Of a DNA stretch of 64,000 bases, positions 7,954-17,293 are shown in pieces (within the stretch, counting starts at the first letter, position 1; every line of letters begins with the position of its first letter). Source of the stretch: JBAOHV01 sp963714875. Lineage in GTDB: Bacteria; Actinomycetota; Acidimicrobiia; Acidimicrobiales; Microtrichaceae. The notes below the pieces were generated by a model, which had not been told where the DNA came from, searched no databases, and saw nothing but the letters and a program-made list of their open reading frames with translations. The translations under genes and the position numbers were made by a program. The stretch is taken from assembly GCA_963714875.1 (NCBI GenBank), contig CAVQQI010000011.1:124001-188000 (forward strand). The letters are read 5' to 3'.

Positions 7954-8757
7954 ATGTACGACTTCCTGCGCCGGCCGGCCTGGATCCTGAGCCACGTCGT
8001 GGCCATCTCGCTCGTCGCTGTGGCCATCGTCCTGGGCTTCTGGCAGCTCTCTCGGTACCAGGAGGAGTCCGCCGAACAGGAACGCATCGAGGAGTTGTCG
8101 TTGCAGCCCCCGGTGCCCTTCGACGAGGTGGTCCCACCGGACCTGGCACCCGACGAGGTGGAGCCGGCGGTCGAGTTCACCCCGGTCAGCGTCACGGGAC
8201 GGTACGACGTCTCGGAGGAGGTGGCGGTCCTCAACCGGACGCGGGGAGGCGCACCCGGAGCGTGGTTGCTCACTCCGCTGGTGCGCTCCGATGGCACGGC
8301 GGTACCGGTCGTGCGTGGCTGGATCCCCTACGACCCGGCCGGGCTGGCGGAGGACTTCCCCGAGGCAGCGCCGCCCGACGGCGAGGTCACCGTCACCGGC
8401 CTGGTGCAGCTCACACAGGTCCGGGGGTCCCTGGGTCCTGTCGACGCAGCCGACGGGACGCTGTCCGCGCTCGCACGGGTCGACCTCGATCGGTACGCGG
8501 AGCAGCTGGACGAACCGCTCGCACCCGCCTGGATCGTGCTCGACTCGCAGCAGCCGCCTCAGCCCGGCGACCTGCCAGCGGTCGTGGAGCTGACGGTGGG
8601 GGACTCGGGTCAGAACTTCGGGTACATGATGCAGTGGTGGATCTTCGCCCTGATCGGTGCAGTGGGGTATCCGCTGATCATCCGGCGAGTGGCCCGCAAC
8701 CGCGCGCGCGGGGAGCAGGTGCCCGATCAGCCGCTGGAGCCGACCGGTGTGGGCTGA
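7954..8757 (+). CDS. SURF1 family cytochrome oxidase biogenesis protein
   Basis: 267-aa membrane protein of the SURF1/Shy1 family, which helps assemble cytochrome c oxidase (in bacteria, heme a insertion). Topology is typical: an N-terminal membrane helix followed by the family motif GFWQLSRYQ, a large extracytoplasmic domain (strands such as VTGRYD and VPVVRGWIPYD), and a C-terminal helix preceded by QNFGYMMQWWIFALIGAVGYP, matching the family's second signature. The ATG is placed by the adjacent -10 box and fits a short cytoplasmic tail. It implies an aa3-type terminal oxidase elsewhere in the genome. Confidence 0.9.
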   Translation: MYDFLRRPAWILSHVVAISLVAVAIVLGFWQLSRYQEESAEQERIEELSLQPPVPFDEVVPPDLAPDEVEPAVEFTPVSVTGRYDVSEEVAVLNRTRGGAPGAWLLTPLVRSDGTAVPVVRGWIPYDPAGLAEDFPEAAPPDGEVTVTGLVQLTQVRGSLGPVDAADGTLSALARVDLDRYAEQLDEPLAPAWIVLDSQQPPQPGDLPAVVELTVGDSGQNFGYMMQWWIFALIGAVGYPLIIRRVARNRARGEQVPDQPLEPTGVG

Positions 8758-8799
8758 CGAACGCTGGCGGTCACGATCGCGAGTTCAACCGGGTCGGCC

Positions 8800-9387
8800 G
8801 TGAGTGACGAGCCAGCGGCGGTGCGGGAGCGCATCATGACGGCCGCGTTGGCGAGTGTCGGTGAGTCCGGGATGGGCAGCTTCTCGCTGGAGGACGTCGC
8901 CGGGCGTGCCGGCGTCTCGCGCACCACCATCTACCGTCACTTCCCCGGAGGGCGGTCACAGCTGATCGAGCAGACCGCCACCTGGGAGATCGCCAGATTC
9001 TGGGGTCGGCTCGCCGCCGCGGTCGAGGACCTCCCGACCCTGGAGGATCGCCTGGTGGCCGGACTCGTCATCGGCCGCAGGGTGATGACGCGCAGTTCGA
9101 TCCTCGCGAACCTTCTGGAACCAGAGCTCGAGCAGCTGATCGCCGCGGTGCATCCGTCCGAGCCGTTGATCCACGGGGTCATCCGGGGTTACATGCGTGA
9201 AGCGCTCGAGGATGCAGCGGCCGACGGCCTGGTGCGCGATGGCATCGATCTCGACGCGGCGGCGGACTACCTGATGCGGATGACCCTGAGCTGGCTCGGG
9301 AGTCCGGCGGGTGTGGATCTCAGCGACGAGGCCGCTGTGCGCTCCGTGGTCCGCCGCGAGTTCCTCGCCGGAGTGCTGAGGACTTGA
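8800..9387 (+). CDS. TetR family transcriptional regulator (first of two)
   Basis: 195-aa TetR-type repressor. The N-terminal helix-turn-helix is clear (FSLEDVAGRAGVSRTTIYRH followed by FPGG), and the C-terminal half is an all-helical ligand/dimer domain with no recognisable specificity. GTG 8800 follows the SURF1 stop by 42 bp and has no strong ribosome binding site. The recognition helix is almost the same as that of the second TetR protein about 100 bp downstream (AGVSRTTIYRHFPGG versus AGVSRATVYRLFPGG), so the two may bind similar operators or derive from a duplication. The neighbouring diiron protein gene is the obvious candidate target. Confidence 0.88.
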   Translation: MSDEPAAVRERIMTAALASVGESGMGSFSLEDVAGRAGVSRTTIYRHFPGGRSQLIEQTATWEIARFWGRLAAAVEDLPTLEDRLVAGLVIGRRVMTRSSILANLLEPELEQLIAAVHPSEPLIHGVIRGYMREALEDAAADGLVRDGIDLDAAADYLMRMTLSWLGSPAGVDLSDEAAVRSVVRREFLAGVLRT

Positions 9388-9450
9388 ATCCGATGGCCGC
9401 GACCAGCGGCCGGTCGCGATCGGAGTGACCGAGGACACACCCGGAGCGCG

Positions 9451-9480
9451 TTGTCGGTGAGACGTTCGGGGTCTTATTGT
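9451..9480 (+). promoter_or_regulatory. promoter of the second TetR gene
   Basis: TTGTCG (9451-9456), 18-bp spacer, TATTGT (9475-9480), then 8 nt to ATG 9489. The best-formed -35/-10 pair in this stretch; the transcript would begin at the start codon. Confidence 0.55.
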
Positions 9481-9488
9481 TCACAGCG

Positions 9489-10139
9489 ATGGTCTCGATC
9501 GCTCGCAGTTCTTCCTCGTTGCTGTCGGCGGGGGTCGGTGTCGACCCGCCTCCCGGAGCGGCGCGCAGGGCCGCCGCACTGCCGGCTCGCGACCGCGTCA
9601 TCGAGGCGCTGGTGGTCTGCATCGGGCGGTGGGGCCTGTCGAAGACCACCATGGACGACCTCGCACGCGAGGCGGGCGTATCGCGTGCCACCGTCTACCG
9701 GCTGTTTCCGGGCGGCAAGGCCGAAGTGCTCGAGGAATCGGTCCGGGTGGAGCTGGGTCGACTGATCGAGCAGCTGCGCGTGGGCCTGACCGGCCTGGAC
9801 GATCGTCGGTCGCGACTCGAACGGGCGATGCTGCTCGGCGCCCGGTTCGTCCTGGACCACGAGGCCCTCACGTTCCTGCGGACCCACGAACCGATCGAGT
9901 TCGCTCGGCTGGTGCGGTTGCACCAGCTGGACGCCTTGTTGCAGGTTGCCGGCCAACTGCTCGGCCCCGAGCTGCGACCCGTGTTCGACAGTGACGCACA
10001 GGCCGCTGACGTCGCGGTCTGGATGTCGCGGATCGTGGTCAGCCACCTGGTCGATCCGTCCCCGGCGCTCGATCTGACCGACCCCGACCACGTCCGAGCT
10101 GTCGTCGAGACCCACCTGCTGCCGGGCCTCGACGACTGA
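9489..10139 (+). CDS. TetR family transcriptional regulator (second of two)
   Basis: 216-aa TetR-type regulator. A Ser/Pro/Ala-rich N-terminal stretch of about 30 residues precedes the DNA-binding domain (TTMDDLAREAGVSRATVYRL, then FPGGKAEVLEESV). The C-terminal half is helical with no assignable ligand. I prefer ATG 9489 over an in-frame TTG at 9477 because the TTG lies inside the TATTGT -10 box and could not be transcribed as a start from that promoter. The gene ends 91 bp before the diiron protein gene in the same direction, which suggests local control of it. Confidence 0.88.
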   Translation: MVSIARSSSSLLSAGVGVDPPPGAARRAAALPARDRVIEALVVCIGRWGLSKTTMDDLAREAGVSRATVYRLFPGGKAEVLEESVRVELGRLIEQLRVGLTGLDDRRSRLERAMLLGARFVLDHEALTFLRTHEPIEFARLVRLHQLDALLQVAGQLLGPELRPVFDSDAQAADVAVWMSRIVVSHLVDPSPALDLTDPDHVRAVVETHLLPGLDD

Positions 10140-10230
10140 CCCGTCGCCGATGCGGCCGGCCCGGTTCCGTCGGGCATCACCGCGGAACATCCATCACCTT
10201 CACCAACTTCCCCACCTCCAGGAGTCCCAG

Positions 10231-11373
10231 ATGTCCACCACCGATGATGCACTCACCGAGAACCTGATCGGCCGTGCCGACATGCACGACCTGGAGGCGA
10301 TCCTCGCGGTGACCAACTCCGACCGTGACGAGGTGATCTCGGTGGTGGCGGACAACTCCGACGCCATCTTCACCTGGGACTACGAAAAGGGGGCCCGGCC
10401 GCCGCTGGAGAAGCTCTACGAGAAGGCCAAGGTGTCCATGTGGAACGGCGAGACCGACCTGGACTGGTCGATCGACGTCGACCAGGAGAGCGTCGTCATC
10501 TCCAACGCGGAGCAGAACGGTGCCGAGGGATTCGGGCTCATCGACTTCGACGTGCGGGGCACTCCGTTCGAGAACTGGGACGACGCCACCTGGATGAAGC
10601 TCGGCATCGAGAGCCAGAACTGGATGCTCAGCCAGTTCATGCACGGCGAGCAGGGCGCGCTCATCTGCACCGCGAAGATCGTCGAGACCGTGCCGTGGAT
10701 CGACGCCAAGTACTACGCCTCGACCCAGGTCATGGACGAGGCCCGCCACGTCGAGGTGTTCGCGAAGTACCTCGACACGAAGTTGTCGGGCTACTACCCG
10801 GTCAACGCACACCTGAAGATGCTGCTGGACGACATCGTCAACGACAGTCGTTGGGACATGACGTACCTGGGCATGCAGATCATGGTCGAGGGACTGGCCC
10901 TTGCAGCGTTCGGCTTCATGCACCAGATGACGACCGAACCGCTGCTGAAGCAGCTGCTGCGCTACGTCATGAGCGACGAGGCCCGCCACGTGGCGTTCGG
11001 TGTGCTGTCGCTCAAGGAGTACTACGAGGGACTGAGCGACGCAGAGATCTTCGAGCGCCAGCAGTTCGCGTTCGAAGCCGCGGTGCGCATGCGTGACCGC
11101 TTCCTGCAGCAGGAGGTCTGGGAGCGCATGGACGTGCCGGTCAAGGAGGCGATCGAGCTGGTCATGCTCACGCCCACGCGGCAGCTGTTCCAGATGATGC
11201 TGTTCTCCAAGATCGTGCCGAACTGCAAGAAGCTGGGCCTGTTGGACCGCAACGACCACTGGCTGCGGCACCGGTTCGAGGAGCTGGGTGTGATCCAGTT
11301 CGAGGACTGGGTCGACACCGGTTCGGAGTACGAGACCTTCGCGCTCAGCGACACCGAACTCCGCACCGCCTGA
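10231..11373 (+). CDS. ferritin-like diiron protein, function unknown
   Basis: 380 aa with a complete two-metal carboxylate site of the ferritin/ribonucleotide-reductase superfamily: E140 on one helix (HGEQ), E170 and H173 in DEARH, E220 on a third helix (MVEG), then E250 and H253 in a second DEARH motif. The symmetric E...ExxH / E...ExxH pattern is that of soluble diiron oxidases, oxygenases and R2-like proteins. It does not identify a reaction; N-oxygenases of the AurF type, R2-like oxidases and fatty-acid desaturase-like proteins remain possible. ATG 10231 has CAGGAG 7 nt upstream. Two TetR genes precede it, so ligand-induced expression is likely. Confidence 0.75.
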   Translation: MSTTDDALTENLIGRADMHDLEAILAVTNSDRDEVISVVADNSDAIFTWDYEKGARPPLEKLYEKAKVSMWNGETDLDWSIDVDQESVVISNAEQNGAEGFGLIDFDVRGTPFENWDDATWMKLGIESQNWMLSQFMHGEQGALICTAKIVETVPWIDAKYYASTQVMDEARHVEVFAKYLDTKLSGYYPVNAHLKMLLDDIVNDSRWDMTYLGMQIMVEGLALAAFGFMHQMTTEPLLKQLLRYVMSDEARHVAFGVLSLKEYYEGLSDAEIFERQQFAFEAAVRMRDRFLQQEVWERMDVPVKEAIELVMLTPTRQLFQMMLFSKIVPNCKKLGLLDRNDHWLRHRFEELGVIQFEDWVDTGSEYETFALSDTELRTA

Positions 11374-11472
11374 GTCCGACCACACGGCGCGACGTCGGTA
11401 GCGACCCTTCTCGCCGGCGCGATCACAGCTGAATCGTCGGGCCGGTCGGCCGGGGTGTCCGGGGTGCTCCGG

Positions 11473-11478
11473 TAGTGT
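11473..11478 (+). promoter_or_regulatory. -10 box ahead of the winged-helix gene / dapA / rnj unit
   Basis: TAGTGT, 8 nt before ATG 11487. It is the only promoter-like site before three genes that overlap end to start, so it may drive dapA and rnj too. Confidence 0.5.
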
Positions 11479-11486
11479 GGCGATCG

Positions 11487-12149
11487 ATGTCGGACGAACC
11501 CGCAGCGACCCTGCTGCTCCAGCTGCGGCTCCAGGCGTTCGCTCGTTCGGATCGTCTGGCGGCGCTGCTCGGCGTGGCTGTCGAACAGATCGATCAGGAC
11601 ATGGACCGACTGGCGGAGCGGGGTTGGGTGCAGCATCGCGACGGGATGGCTCCCGGCTGGAGCCTGACGCCGGACGGGCGTCGTCACGGGCAGCAGCTGC
11701 TGCGCTCCGAGGTCGCTGCATCGGGTGCCCTTGCTGCCATCGAGGCCTGCTACCGACGGTTCCTGCCGCTCAACGCCGAGCTGCTGCGGGTCTGCACGGA
11801 CTGGCAGACGGTCGTCGTCGGCGGTGAGCACGTGCCCAACGACCACGCCGACACCGACCGCGATGCTGCGGTGCTGGCGCGGCTGGACGTCCTGCACAGT
11901 TCGGCGGTCCCGGTGCTGGGCGATCTCGGCGAGGCGTCGGGGCGGTTCGCCACCTACGGTGAGCGACTGGAGCGTGCGCACCGGCACGTCCGCGACGGGC
12001 GAACCGAGTGGATCGCCAAGCCAACGGTGGACTCCTATCACGGTGTCTGGTTCGAGCTTCACGAGCACCTGCTCGTCACACTCGACCGTGACCGCTCGAC
12101 AGAGCCACTTCCCCAGTACGCACCGATCCCCGACGGAGAGAGCAGATGA
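11487..12149 (+). CDS. winged-helix domain protein, function unknown
   Basis: 220-aa protein I cannot assign to a named family. The first 75 residues look like a winged helix: a helix-turn-helix-like stretch (AFARSDRLAALLGVAVEQID), then a wing with RDGMAPGWSLTPDGRR, close to the LTPxGR signature of MarR-type domains. The rest is mixed helix with a conserved-looking WFELHEHLL near the C-terminus. Its stop overlaps the dapA start (ATGA), so the two are translationally coupled. It could regulate the DAP pathway or be a passenger gene. ATG 11487 is supported by the -10 box 8 nt upstream. Confidence 0.7.
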   Translation: MSDEPAATLLLQLRLQAFARSDRLAALLGVAVEQIDQDMDRLAERGWVQHRDGMAPGWSLTPDGRRHGQQLLRSEVAASGALAAIEACYRRFLPLNAELLRVCTDWQTVVVGGEHVPNDHADTDRDAAVLARLDVLHSSAVPVLGDLGEASGRFATYGERLERAHRHVRDGRTEWIAKPTVDSYHGVWFELHEHLLVTLDRDRSTEPLPQYAPIPDGESR

Positions 12150-13027
12150 GTCCCAGCATCGGCCGTGTGGTCACTGCGATGGTCACTCCGTTCGATGAAC
12201 GTGGTGATCTGGATCTGGACGCCGCGGTGGAGCTCGCACACTGGCTGGTGGAGAACGGCAGCGACGGACTGGTGCTCGCCGGCACCACCGGCGAGAGCCC
12301 GACGTTGACCGAGTCCGAGGAGCTGGTGCTGTTCCGCACGATCAGCGACGCGGTCACGGTGCCGGTGGTCGGCGGTGCCGGTTCCAACTCCACCGCCGCG
12401 GCCGTGGAGCAGACGCGCAGAGCGACCGAGACCGGTGTCGATGCCATCTTGTCGGTTGCTCCCTACTACAACCGTCCGTCCCAACTCGGACTCGATGCGC
12501 ACTTCCGCGCCGTTGCCGCAGCAACCGATCTACCGGTGTTCATCTACGACATCCCCGGCCGCACGGGCCGCAAGGTGTCGACCGAGACGATCCTGCGCCT
12601 GGCCCATGAGGTGCCCAACATCGTCGGCCTGAAAGATGCTGCGGCCAACCCCGCGGAGACGGCACGACTGATCGCCCGGGCGCCGTCCGGGTTCGAGGTC
12701 TACAGCGGCGACGATCCGCTGCTGCTGCCGTTGCTCGCCGTCGGGGCCGTCGGCACCATCTCGGTCGCGTCACACTGGGTGGGTCGGCAACTCGGAGAGT
12801 TGATCGATGCGTTCGACAAGGGCGACATCGCGACCGCTCGCCGAATCAACGATGGACTCATCGCCTCCTACGACTACGAGACGGGCGACGACGCCCCGAA
12901 CCCCATTCCCACCAAGACGCTCCTGCGGGTGCTCGGCCTGAAGGTGGGCGATTGCCGTCCACCGATGGGCCCGGTCCCGGAGGGGCTCGCCGACCGCGCC
13001 CGCAGGGTGCTCGAGGACCTCAACTGA
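12146..13027 (+). CDS. dapA: 4-hydroxy-tetrahydrodipicolinate synthase
   Basis: First committed enzyme of lysine/diaminopimelate synthesis: condenses pyruvate with aspartate semialdehyde. 293 aa, normal length. The GTTGE motif near residue 47 binds the pyruvate carboxylate, Tyr134 (in YDIPGRTG) is the proton relay, and Lys163 (in GLKDAAAN) is the Schiff-base lysine; SGDDPLLLPLLAVGAVG closes the barrel. The start codon overlaps the upstream stop by 4 bp and the stop overlaps the rnj ATG by one base. The dapA-rnj pairing is typical of actinobacteria. Confidence 0.97.
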   Translation: MSPSIGRVVTAMVTPFDERGDLDLDAAVELAHWLVENGSDGLVLAGTTGESPTLTESEELVLFRTISDAVTVPVVGGAGSNSTAAAVEQTRRATETGVDAILSVAPYYNRPSQLGLDAHFRAVAAATDLPVFIYDIPGRTGRKVSTETILRLAHEVPNIVGLKDAAANPAETARLIARAPSGFEVYSGDDPLLLPLLAVGAVGTISVASHWVGRQLGELIDAFDKGDIATARRINDGLIASYDYETGDDAPNPIPTKTLLRVLGLKVGDCRPPMGPVPEGLADRARRVLEDLN

Positions 13028-14685
13028 TGGCTTCACCTGTCCACATCACCTTCCTCGGCGGGCTCGGGGAGATCGGTCGCAACTGCGCCGTGCTCGAGCT
13101 CGACGAGTCGCTGCTGCTCATCGACTGCGGCTTGATGTTCCCCGACACCGACATGCTCGGCATCGACCTCGTGCTGCCGGACTTCACCTGGTTGATCGAA
13201 CGAGCCGACGACATCGTCGGTTGTGTGCTGACCCACGGCCACGAGGACCACATCGGTGGTCTGTCGTACCTGCTGCGCCATGCCAGCTTCCCGCTCTTCG
13301 GCAGCGAGCTGACCCTGGGCCTGGCCCGCGGGCGCATCGAGGAGGCCGGGCTGCTCGGCCGCACCGAGATGAACGTCGCTGCCGACGGCGAGATGTGGGA
13401 GATCGGTCCGTTCGAGGTGGAGTTCATCCCGGCGACGCACTCGGTGCCCCAGGGCATGGCCACGGCGTACCACACGCCGCAGGGCACGATCGTGCACACG
13501 GGCGACTTCAAGATCGACCTGACACCGGTCGATGGTCGCCTCACCAACCTGTCGCGCGTCGGGGCGCTCGCGGACGGCGACGGCATCCGGCTGCTGCTCG
13601 CGGACTCGACCAACGCCGACCAGCCGGGCCACTCCCGTTCGGAGTCGAGCGTCGGCAAGGTGCTGTACAACCTGATGCACGAGCAGGAGGGGCGTCGTGT
13701 CATCACGGCGTGCTTCGCGAGCCACATCCACCGCATCCAGCAGCTGGCCGACGCGGCGATCGCGTTCGACCGAAAGATCGCGCCGTTGGGCCGATCGATG
13801 AAGCGCAACATCACCATGGCTCGTGAGATGGGCCTGTTGAGCATCCCGGACTCGGCGTTGATCGACATCGAGCAGGTGGACCGCCACGAACCGGGTCAGG
13901 TCCTGGTGCTGTGCACGGGGTCCCAGGGCGAGCCGATGTCGGCACTCACGCTGCTGTCGGCCAACGAGAACCGTTGGCTGAAGGTCAACCGCGACGACAC
14001 CGTGATCTTCTCCTCGCACCCCATCCCGGGCAACGAGCACGCAGTCACCAAGGTGATCGACAACCTGTTCCGACTCGGCGCCGAGGTCATCCACTCCGGG
14101 CTGTCCGACGTGCATGCCACCGGACACGCCAAGTCCGAGGAGCTCAAGCTCTACCACTCGATCGCCAAGCCCGAGTGGTTCGTTCCGGTCCATGGCGAGT
14201 ACCACCACCTCGTCGCCCACACCCGGCTGGCGAAGCTGATGGGGACCCCTGCCGAGCGGATCCTGCTCGCCGAGGACGGCGATCGGCTGGTCCTCGACGA
14301 CGACGGACTGCGGTCGGTCGGTCGCGTGCCCTCGGAGTACATCTACGTCCACGGCACCGTGGGTGACATCGGCCACGGGGTCCTGCGGGACCGCCGCATC
14401 CTGGCCGACGACGGCGTGGTCGCTGCGATCGTGTGTGTCGACCGCTCCAAGCGACAGTTGGTCTCCGGCCCCGAGATCGTCAGCCGGGGCTGGATCTATG
14501 AGCCCGAGGCGGGTGACCTGCTCGGTGAGCTGTCCAAGCGGGTGCGCACATCGGTCGACAAGGCTCTCGCCGACGGCGCGGATGTGGCCGGCATCGAGCG
14601 GGCGGTGCGTCGGGCGTCGGGCGGGTTCGTGTCCGACAAGACCCGTCGCCGTCCCATGATCGTCCCGGTGGTGCTCGAAGCCTGA
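13027..14685 (+). CDS. rnj: ribonuclease J
   Basis: 552-aa metallo-beta-lactamase/beta-CASP nuclease with 5'-3' exo- and endoribonuclease activity in mRNA decay and rRNA maturation. The zinc motif HGHEDH is at residues 70-75, followed by IGG. Further ligands appear in TGDFKID and in the late HVHGE-like segment (FVPVHGEYHH). The beta-CASP insert and the C-terminal dimer domain are present. The ATG overlaps the dapA stop (TGATG). With PNPase at the start of the window this supplies both 3'-5' and 5'-3' RNA decay enzymes. Confidence 0.96.
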   Translation: MASPVHITFLGGLGEIGRNCAVLELDESLLLIDCGLMFPDTDMLGIDLVLPDFTWLIERADDIVGCVLTHGHEDHIGGLSYLLRHASFPLFGSELTLGLARGRIEEAGLLGRTEMNVAADGEMWEIGPFEVEFIPATHSVPQGMATAYHTPQGTIVHTGDFKIDLTPVDGRLTNLSRVGALADGDGIRLLLADSTNADQPGHSRSESSVGKVLYNLMHEQEGRRVITACFASHIHRIQQLADAAIAFDRKIAPLGRSMKRNITMAREMGLLSIPDSALIDIEQVDRHEPGQVLVLCTGSQGEPMSALTLLSANENRWLKVNRDDTVIFSSHPIPGNEHAVTKVIDNLFRLGAEVIHSGLSDVHATGHAKSEELKLYHSIAKPEWFVPVHGEYHHLVAHTRLAKLMGTPAERILLAEDGDRLVLDDDGLRSVGRVPSEYIYVHGTVGDIGHGVLRDRRILADDGVVAAIVCVDRSKRQLVSGPEIVSRGWIYEPEAGDLLGELSKRVRTSVDKALADGADVAGIERAVRRASGGFVSDKTRRRPMIVPVVLEA

Positions 14686-14718
14686 GCACGATGCCGCGAT
14701 CCTGTCCCTCACGCTGAG

Positions 14719-14724
14719 TACCGT
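14719..14724 (+). promoter_or_regulatory. -10 box of leaderless ftsK promoter
   Basis: TACCGT, 10 nt before GTG 14735. An earlier in-frame GTG at 14723 overlaps the box, so 14735 is the likelier start. Confidence 0.45.
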
Positions 14725-14734
14725 GGGGGTCACC

Positions 14735-17201
14735 GTGGCAACTCGAACGCGCAACTCCTCCAGCAGCCGCTCCGGCTCGAACAAGGGCACCGCTCGACGC
14801 GGCTCGCCGTCGTCGCGCAGCACCCGGGGTGGCGCCGCGCGCTCCGGCAGCACGGGCGCCAAGAAGGCGCGGCCCACCCCGAAGGCGCCATCCGCGTTGC
14901 GCATGCTCGTCGATGGGCACGGTCACGACCTCTGGGGCGTCGGGCTGCTCATCCTCGCGGTGCTGGTGGGCGTCAGCGTCTACACCGACACCGCCGGCAC
15001 GCTGGGCAACGCCGTCGGATCAGTCGTTGCCGCCGTCCTGGGCGGCCTGAAGCTCCTGGTGCCCCCGGCGCTCCTGGTGGGCGGCGTGCTCCTCATCCGC
15101 GGACCGAGAGACGTCTCGGTCGACCTGGCATCCCCCGAGGGTGACGACGACATCGTCGGACCGACGCACCGGCCCGCGGCGGTGGTGGCGCTGGGGGCGT
15201 CACTGGGCGTGCTGGTCGTCGCCGGCATCCTCGACCTGTTGCTCGCGGAGCAACGCACCATCGGCGAGGACGGCATGGATGCCTATGCCGATGGCGGAGG
15301 TCTGATCGGAGCGCTGCCCGGCGCCCTGGCGCAGGTGCTGGGCCGGTGGGGTGCGCTGGTGGTGCTGCGTGTTGCTGGGGGTCGTCTCGGTCAGCCTGGT
15401 CAGCGGGTGGTCGCTACGTCAGATCGGTCAGCGATCGACCCGGTCGGTGGCGCCGGCGGCGCGGGCGTTCGCCGAGTGGTTCTCGGACCTGTTCAACCTG
15501 GGCTCGGAGGTCGACCTGACCGATGACACGGCTGCGCAGGGAGCTCCCGTCAACCTGTACGACCAGGATGCAGATGCCCCGTCCAAGCCCAAGCGCTCCC
15601 GCAAGAAGAAGGCTCCGGTCGACCAGTCGCTGTCCGTGGTGGTCGCAGATCCGACCCCGTTCGACCCCACGGGTGCCCAACAGCTCGAGATGGGTCTGGG
15701 CCCTGCAGCCGAAGGGTCGCCCTGGCGGCTGCCGCCCACGAAGCTGCTGTCGGTGTCGGGCAAGCGAACGGTCGACACCCGAGCGGTCGAGGAGCGGGGT
15801 CGTGTGCTCGAAGGAGCGCTCGCCGAGCACGGCGTCGAGACCCGGCTGGTCGGCATGGTCGTGGGCCCGACCGTCACGCGCTACGAGCTCGAGCTGGGTG
15901 TCGGGGTCAAGGTCGCCCGCCTGACCAGTCTGCACAAGGACATCGCCTACGCGATGGCCTCGCCCGACGTACGGATCCTCGCTCCCATCCCGGGCCGCCA
16001 GGCGATCGGCGTCGAGGTGCCCAACAAGGACCGCCAGATCGTCGCGCTCGGTGACATCCTCACCTCCGAGGAGGCCCACCGGGCCACACACCCGCTCGAG
16101 GTCGGCGTCGGACGCGACATCTCCGGCACCTCGGTGCTCATGAACCTCGCGACGATGCCTCACCTCCTCATCGCCGGGCAGACCGGTGCCGGCAAGTCGT
16201 CGTGCATCAACTCGATCATCACGTCGGTCCTGATGCGCTCCACGCCCGAGCAGGTCCGCATGATCCTGATCGACCCCAAGCAGGTCGAGCTCACCCAGTA
16301 CAACAAGATCCCGCACCTGCTGACCCAGGTCGTGACCAACCCGAAGAAGGCCGCCAACGCCCTGAGCTGGGCGGTCAAGGAGATGGAACGGCGCTACGAC
16401 CTGCTGTCAGAGGTCGGCGTGCGTGACATCACCGGGTACAACGCTGCGTTCGACCGGGGAGATCTGACCGCCGCGCTGGGCGAGGAGCGCGAGTTCCAGC
16501 GGCTGCCGTTCATCCTGGTCGTGGTCGACGAGCTGGCGGACCTGATGATGGTGGCCTCGCGCGACGTGGAGGAGTCGATCACCCGGATCGCGGCGAAGGC
16601 ACGTGCGGTGGGCATCCACCTGGTGATCGCGACGCAGCGCCCGTCGGTCAACGTGATCACCGGTGTGATCAAGGCCAACATCCCCGCACGACTCGCCTTC
16701 GCCGTCGCCTCGGCGATGGATTCGAAGGTCATCCTGGACCAGCTCGGTGCGGAACGTCTCGTCGGCCAGGGCGACATGCTGCTGCTGGGTGCGGGTTCCT
16801 CGGCGCCGCAACGCATCCAGGGGTCATGGGTCGAAGAGGCGGAGGTCTCCTCGATCGTCGGCCAGTGGCGCAAGCAGACCCCGTTGCCCGACGAGCACTA
16901 CGTGCCGGGTGTGGCCGACGAGGAGTCCGGTGCATCAGGCGGCGGCGCAGGTGGAGGCGGTGGGGGTGGCTCGGATGACGACGAGTTGCTGGCACAGGCC
17001 CTGGAGCTGGTGGTCCGCAGCGGTCTGGGTTCCACGTCCATGCTGCAGCGCAAGCTCAAGGTCGGCTTCGCCCGGGCCGGCCGTCTCATGGACCTGCTCG
17101 AGGAGCGAGGTGTGGTGGGTCCGTCCGAGGGTTCCAAGTCCCGCACGGTCATGATGACCCCCGACGAGCTCGACAACATGATCGAGGCCGGAGAGCTCTA
17201 G
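14735..17201 (+). CDS. ftsK: DNA translocase FtsK/SpoIIIE (reading frame broken once)
   Basis: Septum-associated DNA pump that clears chromosomes during division. The reconstructed protein is about 820 aa: a Ser/Arg/Lys-rich N-terminus, four or five membrane helices within the first 230 residues, a linker, the RecA-like motor with Walker A GQTGAGKSS (near 16174) and Walker B-type LVVVDELADLMM, then a Gly-rich hinge and the gamma winged helix (LVVRSGLGSTSMLQRKLKVG) that reads chromosome polarity sequences. The frame shifts by +1 at about 15351-15369, inside the last membrane helix: GRWGALVVL in the first frame joins LLGVVSVSLVSGW in the second. FtsK is normally essential, so a sequencing insertion is more likely than a dead gene. 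Confidence 0.9.
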
Positions 17202-17271
17202 CGCAGCGGCCGGGACTGCCGCGGCGGTGCGGGAGCGCTCCACGTGTCACGCTGTGCGGACGCGCCGTTCC

Positions 17272-17286
17272 GGCGCCGTGGCGATC
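17272..17286 (+). other. small hairpin between ftsK and pepE
   Basis: GCGCCG-TTC-CGGCGC, a perfect 6-bp stem 7 nt before the pepE ATG and 70 nt after the ftsK stop. No T-tract follows. It may be a weak terminator or a translation-damping hairpin. Confidence 0.25.
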
Positions 17287-17293
17287 GGTGCTC

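Noticed and set aside
14735..17201. Programmed +1 ribosomal frameshifting as the explanation of the slips
   Set aside because: No shared slippery sequence or downstream structure was found among the sites, and some genes would need two to four events. Sequence error is simpler.
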